A stretch of DNA of 64,000 nt from Methylobacter sp. GTDB lineage: Bacteria > Pseudomonadota > Gammaproteobacteria > Methylococcales > Methylomonadaceae. Numbering within the stretch: the stretch's first letter is position 1; each line of letters opens with the position of its first letter. Location of the stretch: contig JAUYMY010000022.1 in NCBI GenBank assembly GCA_030699385.1, positions 1-64,000 of the forward strand, read 5' to 3'. The notes beneath the pieces are model-generated. The model was not told the origin of the DNA. It searched no databases and was given only the letters and a program-made list of their open reading frames with translations. This document shows, piece by piece, positions 60,228 to 64,000 of this stretch. The position numbers and the translations under genes were made by a program.

Positions 60228-60480
60228 GATTTCCTGAAAAGCATTGTCCACGAAAGGCATTAAAGGCAGGAACAAGCCCCCTTCATATTACTCGACGGAT
60301 GGAGTTGGCTGTGGATTGAAATATCAAATCTGCTGATGACAATAACACACAAAAAACAGTACAATACCCCGCGTCAGAAAACAGATGTTGAGTTAAGGGA
60401 TTCCTAAATTGTTAGGTTGTCCGGTTATCAATGTTGTAGTTCTGTGTTAACCGTAAGTTTTTATTTTTAGGAGTTTCAAA
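60228..60480 (+). other. cspA leader with truncated CACGAAA repeat
   Basis: The first 40 bases hold a half copy of the CACGAAA family (ATTTCCTGAAAAGCATTGTCCACGAAAGG from 60231) without its second arm. From about 60350 a long 5' leader precedes cspA, as is typical for cold-shock genes; the ATG has TAGGAG nine bases ahead. No promoter is assigned. Confidence 0.5.
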
Positions 60481-60684
60481 ATGGCAACAGGCACTGTAAA
60501 GTGGTTTAACAACACCAAGGGTTTTGGTTTTATTGCACCTGCTGATGGCGGCGAAGATGTTTTTGTCCATCATTCAGTTATTCAAGGCGAAGGCTTTAAA
60601 ACGCTGACCGAAGGCGATACCGTCACTTTTGACATCGAATCAGGTCCAAAAGGCTTAACTGCTGCGAATGTTTATCCCAAATAA
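60481..60684 (+). CDS. cspA: Cold-shock protein
   Basis: The 67-residue OB-fold protein has RNP1 KGFGFI and RNP2 VFVHH, and binds single-stranded RNA as an anti-terminator and chaperone. [42 protein letters not shown] matches the CspA type. The terminator follows 20 bases later. The paralogue number in the genome is not known, so the symbol is by similarity. Confidence 0.95.
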   Translation: MATGTVKWFNNTKGFGFIAPADGGEDVFVHHSVIQGEGFKTLTEGDTVTFDIESGPKGLTAANVYPK

Positions 60685-60705
60685 GCACAGATAGCTGGAG
60701 TTAAA

Positions 60706-60741
60706 AAAAGCCCTTGTAATCACTTACAAGGGCTTTTTTTT
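60706..60741 (+). terminator. Rho-independent terminator after cspA
   Basis: AGCCCTTGTAA and TTACAAGGGCT pair around a short TCAC-type loop, followed by eight T. It is convergent with the TM2 gene and can also work on the minus strand through the preceding A run. Confidence 0.92.
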
Positions 60742-60761
60742 GCGTGGTCTTTTTTAATCCG

Positions 60762-61190
60762 CTATTTTAACGGACGGCCTTTAGCATCTTTATTAATATG
60801 GCCGCCAAGTAGCAAAATGCCTTCGATAAAGCCCCACAGTGCGGCAAATCCAGGCAGTCCGGTTACATAAAGTATTGCCGTTAATGCGAGTTGCGCACAA
60901 CCAAGACGGTAAAAGCCCAGATAAAACCGATGTAGGCCTAACCAGCCCAAAAATAAACCCAGCGCCCCGGCCAAATATTTGTATTTAACCGCTTTAGGCG
61001 GCGCCAAAAATGCCCCCACCAGCTTAACATTAATTGCGTTGGTGCCTTCCGCATCAAAATTGACATCATCGCCTTCATCCGGTGGCACATCAGCGACCCA
61101 ATCACCGATATGAAACTCAAAAAACTGTTCTCCGCTTTTTACCACCCCGGTTTGGGTTTTACTATCGTAGCTTTCAATCTGTCCAATCAT
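60762..61190 (-). CDS. TM2 domain membrane protein with degenerate cold-shock-like N-terminus
   Basis: The 142-residue protein has an N-terminal beta region (GQIESYDSKTQTGVVKSGEQFFEFHIGDWV ... GDDVNFDAEG) that follows the cold-shock/OB layout without its aromatic RNP motifs. The C-terminal TM2 domain has the Gly/Phe pattern GLFLGWLGLHRFYLGFYRLG and a second helix. Function is unknown. It is convergent with cspA. Confidence 0.8.
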   Translation of the reverse strand: MIGQIESYDSKTQTGVVKSGEQFFEFHIGDWVADVPPDEGDDVNFDAEGTNAINVKLVGAFLAPPKAVKYKYLAGALGLFLGWLGLHRFYLGFYRLGCAQLALTAILYVTGLPGFAALWGFIEGILLLGGHINKDAKGRPLK

Positions 61191-61250
61191 TTATTATCCA
61201 CCTTTAAAATTAACGCATCCTATGAGGACGCCTTTATACCATCAGTTGAC

Positions 61251-61694
61251 TCACTCATCATGCAAACGCACAGCCAAAACATCGCAACGCGCATGATGCA
61301 GAACCCCATTTGCAGTCGAACCTAACAACAACGCAAAACCATGCCGACCATGTGAGCCGACGACGATTAAATCCACCTGATTTTCTTCCGCCACCCTGAT
61401 AATTTCCAAGGTAGCGCTACCGGTTTCCAGCCACCGGCAATCTTCGTCAATAGCCAGTTTTTCGGCAAGAGTCGCCATTCTCTTTTTTGCCGCCGCCATT
61501 AACTCGGCGGTTAAATCCAAATCGAAAGGAATGGTCATACCATAGCTGGCATCAGTAATCAGCAAATTGTCCATGACATGCACCATGCTCAGTTTTGCCT
61601 GATATTTATCGGCCAAATCTTTCGCTCTGTTGGCAACCGTTTCGCCGTGTTCGGAAAAGTCAGCCGCGAGTAATATATGTTTATAGCTTTCCAT
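61251..61694 (-). CDS. Universal stress protein UspA family (paralogue)
   Basis: The 147-residue Usp has GSHGRHGFALLLGSTANGVLHHARCDVLAVR, which is nearly the same as the copy at 37855-38298. N-terminal YKHILLAADFSEHGETVANRAKDLADKYQAKLS also aligns. It is eight bases after the membrane-protein gene and so is probably co-transcribed with it. Confidence 0.92.
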   Translation of the reverse strand: MESYKHILLAADFSEHGETVANRAKDLADKYQAKLSMVHVMDNLLITDASYGMTIPFDLDLTAELMAAAKKRMATLAEKLAIDEDCRWLETGSATLEIIRVAEENQVDLIVVGSHGRHGFALLLGSTANGVLHHARCDVLAVRLHDE

Positions 61695-61702
61695 GATGCC
61701 TC

Positions 61703-62215
61703 CTATTCAACACCGGCAATTTCAGGGAACAATAAAGTCATCACCTGATAAGTTACCAGCAGGTATAAAAACGCCAAACCTAAGCTAAAAATCAAGGTTT
61801 GCTCTAATGCGTTGCGAATGATATGCCCGATAACCACCCAATGCCAAATCATTAATCCAATCGTGACCAAAAACGCCAGTAAAACACCTTTTCCGATCAT
61901 CATCGTCGCTACGCCCGGCAAGGCAATAAAACTAATTAACACATCAACGCCAAGCAAGGCGCTATTGGTTTGATAAAATCGCGCCCGTTTTCCAGCGAAA
62001 TACAACATTAGCCCGCCAAGCCCGACCAGCAGCACAACGCCGATCAGCGCCTGCAACAGCGCCTCAAACCAATGGCTTTGGAGGTTGGCCATTAAAAAGC
62101 CGACGACCAGATCAATAACAACTAATAGCCACAACAATGCGGCTGAAGACGGCAAGTCCTGCGGGCCTTTTTTTAACAAGGCAATATCGAATAACCGCGT
62201 TATCAGTTCGAACAT
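61703..62215 (-). CDS. Multispan membrane protein of unknown function
   Basis: The 170-residue protein has about five hydrophobic helices (LLWLLVVIDLVVGFLMA; LLQALIGVVLLVGLGGLMLYF; LLGVDVLISFIALPGV; VLLAFLVTIGLMIWHWVVIGHI; LIFSLGLAFLYLLVTYQVM). The layout is loosely like YIP1-type membrane proteins, but I do not recognise it. It precedes the usp gene on the same strand. Confidence 0.7.
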   Translation of the reverse strand: MFELITRLFDIALLKKGPQDLPSSAALLWLLVVIDLVVGFLMANLQSHWFEALLQALIGVVLLVGLGGLMLYFAGKRARFYQTNSALLGVDVLISFIALPGVATMMIGKGVLLAFLVTIGLMIWHWVVIGHIIRNALEQTLIFSLGLAFLYLLVTYQVMTLLFPEIAGVE

Positions 62216-62523
62216 GATTTTTTCTCCGTTAACTGCCTGTTACGTAACTTCTGATTAAAATATTATCACCACGAAGACTAAAAATAGGCGCTTTAGGCGA
62301 CACGAAGTTGGCGAATTCAACCCATAAATACAACACACAGCAAATTATCGGTATCAATCCCCGCCGTTTTACAAGATTTATAAAAACTCAAAAACGTACA
62401 AATAAACACATCTATTAGAGCTGCTAGAGCTGCATTTTTACCATGGTCAACAGAAACATTGATTTTAAATAAAATACACCTATAGTTGCCAAACAAAAAT
62501 CATTCATCTTTAGCGAGTTTATT
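62216..62523. other. Gene-free stretch between the membrane protein and DUF475 genes
   Basis: 308 bases with no supported gene. It is AT-rich and contains a small direct repeat TAGAGCTGC twice (near 62415-62433). It should hold the divergent promoters of both neighbours. Confidence 0.4.
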
Positions 62524-63528
62524 ATGCAACATTTTCGTCTTTCTTTTATTGTTACAGCGGTCTGTTTAGCGGCGGCCTTCTATTGGGGGGGGATAATGGG
62601 CGTTTTTATCGCCTCTATTCTAGGCGTTCTCGAAGTCAGTTTGTCATTTGATAATGCGGTGGTTAACGCCTCGATACTCAAACGCATGGATGAGCGCTGG
62701 CAGCAGTATTTTTTAACCTGGGGGATTTTGGTTGCGGTTTTCGGTATGCGTTTGCTGTTCCCTATCTTGATTGTTGCGGCGGCTACCGGTATCGGCTTTG
62801 TTGGCGTGACCGAGATGGCGTTAAACGACCCTGATACTTATGCCAAACATTTAACTGCATCGCACGTACAAATCGCGGCTTTTGGCGGCATGTTTCTGCT
62901 GATGGTGTTTTATTCGTTCATCTTTGATGAAAACAAGGAGTTGCATTGGCTGGGTTATATAGAAGAAAAAATGGCTTCATTCGGCAAACTGGAAGCGATT
63001 GAAATCATCATGGCCTTGGGGCCGCTGTTAATTATACAAAACTATCTGCCCCAGGAAATCCGTTTGGATGCGCTGGTTGCCGGTGTCTCAGGGGTTATTT
63101 TATTCGTCATTGTCGATAGCCTTTCGGCACTGTTTGAAGACGAGGAAGAGGGCGAACAGGTCGTTGCGGTGCTGAAAAAAAGCGGCATGATGAGCTTTGT
63201 TTATCTTGAAGTGCTGGATGCTTCGTTTTCATTTGACGGCGTGATCGGCGCGTTTGCGATTACTCAGGATGTGGTCATTATCATGCTGGGTCTCGCTATC
63301 GGCGCAATGTTTGTGCGAAGCCTGACCGTGTATCTGGTGCGTAAAGGTACGCTGGATGAATATGTGTTTCTGGAGCATGGCGCGCATTATGCGATTGGTG
63401 TATTGGCGGGCATTATGCTGATTAGCATGACACATCACATTCCGGAAATTGTCACCGGTTTGGCCGGCGCCATTTTTATCGGCTTGTCGGTGTATTCGTC
63501 GATTCTGTACAAACAACAGAACGGTTAG
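62524..63528 (+). CDS. DUF475 family (TerC-like) membrane protein
   Basis: The 334-residue protein belongs to the DUF475 branch of the TerC superfamily: GVLEVSLSFDNAVVNASILKRM near the N-terminus and the second copy YLEVLDASFSFDGVIGAFAIT near 225-245, with eight to nine helices. The two FDNAV/FDGV motifs with Asp are likely metal-binding. TerC relatives are tied to metal transport or tellurite resistance, but the substrate is not known. Confidence 0.9.
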   Translation: MQHFRLSFIVTAVCLAAAFYWGGIMGVFIASILGVLEVSLSFDNAVVNASILKRMDERWQQYFLTWGILVAVFGMRLLFPILIVAAATGIGFVGVTEMALNDPDTYAKHLTASHVQIAAFGGMFLLMVFYSFIFDENKELHWLGYIEEKMASFGKLEAIEIIMALGPLLIIQNYLPQEIRLDALVAGVSGVILFVIVDSLSALFEDEEEGEQVVAVLKKSGMMSFVYLEVLDASFSFDGVIGAFAITQDVVIIMLGLAIGAMFVRSLTVYLVRKGTLDEYVFLEHGAHYAIGVLAGIMLISMTHHIPEIVTGLAGAIFIGLSVYSSILYKQQNG

Positions 63529-63532
63529 GTCA

Positions 63533-63617
63533 TTTCCTGAAAATAATTGTCCACGAAAGCCAAAAGTAGGCGGCACGAAAAAACACGAAATTTTCGTGCC
63601 TTTCGTGTTTTTCGTGG
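63533..63617. repeat. CACGAAA-family element
   Basis: Starting ATTTCCTGAAAATAATTGTCCACG and ending TTTTTCGTGGAC, the element folds on itself with CACGAAATTTTCGTG in the middle. It shares its left boundary with copies at 60231 and 20300 (inverted). It lies between DUF475 and phoU. Confidence 0.75.
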
Positions 63618-63644
63618 ACTCTATTTTTACTATCGCTCGAAACC

Positions 63645-64000
63645 TTATCCCTGCATTTTCTTTTCCAGCTCTTCCTGCGTCAAATGCCGCACGTCTTCGC
63701 CTTTGACCATATAAATCAAATGCTCGCAAATATTGCAGGCATGATCGCCGATGCGTTCCAGCGAACGGGCAATCCACAACACGTCTAACATGCGCGTAAT
63801 GTTGCGCGGGTCTTCCATCATCTTGGTGATCAATTGGCGGATGATGCTGCCGTATTCGCGGTCGACATTTGCATCGAGACCGGTAATCGTGGTCACGTCC
63901 TCAATGTTCATCCTTGCAAAGACATCAAGCGCGCCATGCAACATTTCCTGAACCAGCTCGGCCATGTGTTCCAGCTCATAATATTGGTCATGTTTGCTGT
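63645..64000 (-). CDS. phoU: Phosphate regulon regulator PhoU (5' part outside window)
   Basis: The minus-strand frame is open to the window edge and contains SKHDQYYELEHMAELVQEMLHGALDVFARMN, then the second PhoU helix bundle with the conserved RSLERIGDHACNICEHLIY near the C-terminus. PhoU restrains PhoR/Pst signalling when phosphate is plentiful. Only the last 118 codons are seen; the pst genes should lie upstream, beyond the window. Confidence 0.93.
   Translation of the reverse strand, partial: SKHDQYYELEHMAELVQEMLHGALDVFARMNIEDVTTITGLDANVDREYGSIIRQLITKMMEDPRNITRMLDVLWIARSLERIGDHACNICEHLIYMVKGEDVRHLTQEELEKKMQG

Overview
This window covers a replication-origin region (rpmH, rnpA, yidD, yidC and mnmE on one side; dnaA, dnaN, recF and gyrB on the other) and about 50 kb of flanking chromosome. 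The gene blocks are those of a gammaproteobacterium: ygfB-pepP-ubiH-ubiI, zapB-like-zapA-6S RNA, kdsD-kdsC-lptC-lptA-lptB-rpoN-hpf-rapZ, minC-minD-minE and a Fur-box/TonB iron island. The mixture of cytochrome c peroxidase, PiT transporter, small conserved membrane proteins and many intergenic palindromes would suit an aerobic methanotroph-like lineage (Methylococcales). That lineage is an inference from gene order and style; no diagnostic methane or methanol gene lies in the window.

Layout. 1-3.6 kb: repeat-rich start, mazG, a PfkB sugar/adenosine kinase, dgkA and gcvH. 3.6-11.6 kb: a GNAT-nitrilase fusion, a small membrane protein, the ubiquinone-hydroxylase operon, then the division genes zapB-like and zapA, 6S RNA and an EVE-domain protein. 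11.6-15.2 kb: an orphan antitoxin, purEK and pmbA. 15.4-18.7 kb: an AT-rich three-gene cassette (DUF262, AAA/DUF3696 ATPase, unknown protein) that looks like an acquired defence-type system. 18.9-23.9 kb: pyrD, thiO, an outer-membrane protein and pip. 24-30.1 kb: KDO synthesis, LPS transport, sigma-54 and its neighbours. 30.2-33.9 kb: wHTH protein, minEDC and pit. 34.1-37.7 kb: a TPP riboswitch and thiC, followed by a small cargo block (HNH-like protein, hicB relic, vapB, truncated vapC) that ends in a second, diverged thiC 3' end. 37.9-41.1 kb: a universal stress protein and a nitrate/nitrite-sensing chemoreceptor. 41.1-49.1 kb: a group II intron reverse-transcriptase relic, then the iron island (Fur box, hemP, tonB-exbB-exbD, ferritin-like protein, di-haem peroxidase, mini-HemP, siderophore receptor). 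49.2-60.2 kb: the origin region through lgt. 60.2-64 kb: cspA, a TM2 protein, a second universal stress protein, DUF475 and partial phoU.

How the parts work together. The origin has a cluster of DnaA-box-like sites between dnaA and dnaN, and two perfect 16-bp parS palindromes between the recF end and the gyrB start, so replication initiation and chromosome partitioning signals lie within 2.5 kb of each other. The iron island is headed by a Fur box and combines energy transduction, uptake and storage.

The most unusual features are: (1) the duplicated thiC 3' end that makes a VapC-ThiC chimera and brackets about 1.45 kb of cargo; (2) the DUF262/AAA/unknown cassette; (3) a 151-bp MITE with 12-bp inverted ends and a perfect 8-bp target duplication; (4) several dispersed repeat families, one of which supplies the end of one protein gene and the leader of another; and (5) a mini-HemP ORF with a repeated AGCCAGCC leader element before the siderophore receptor.
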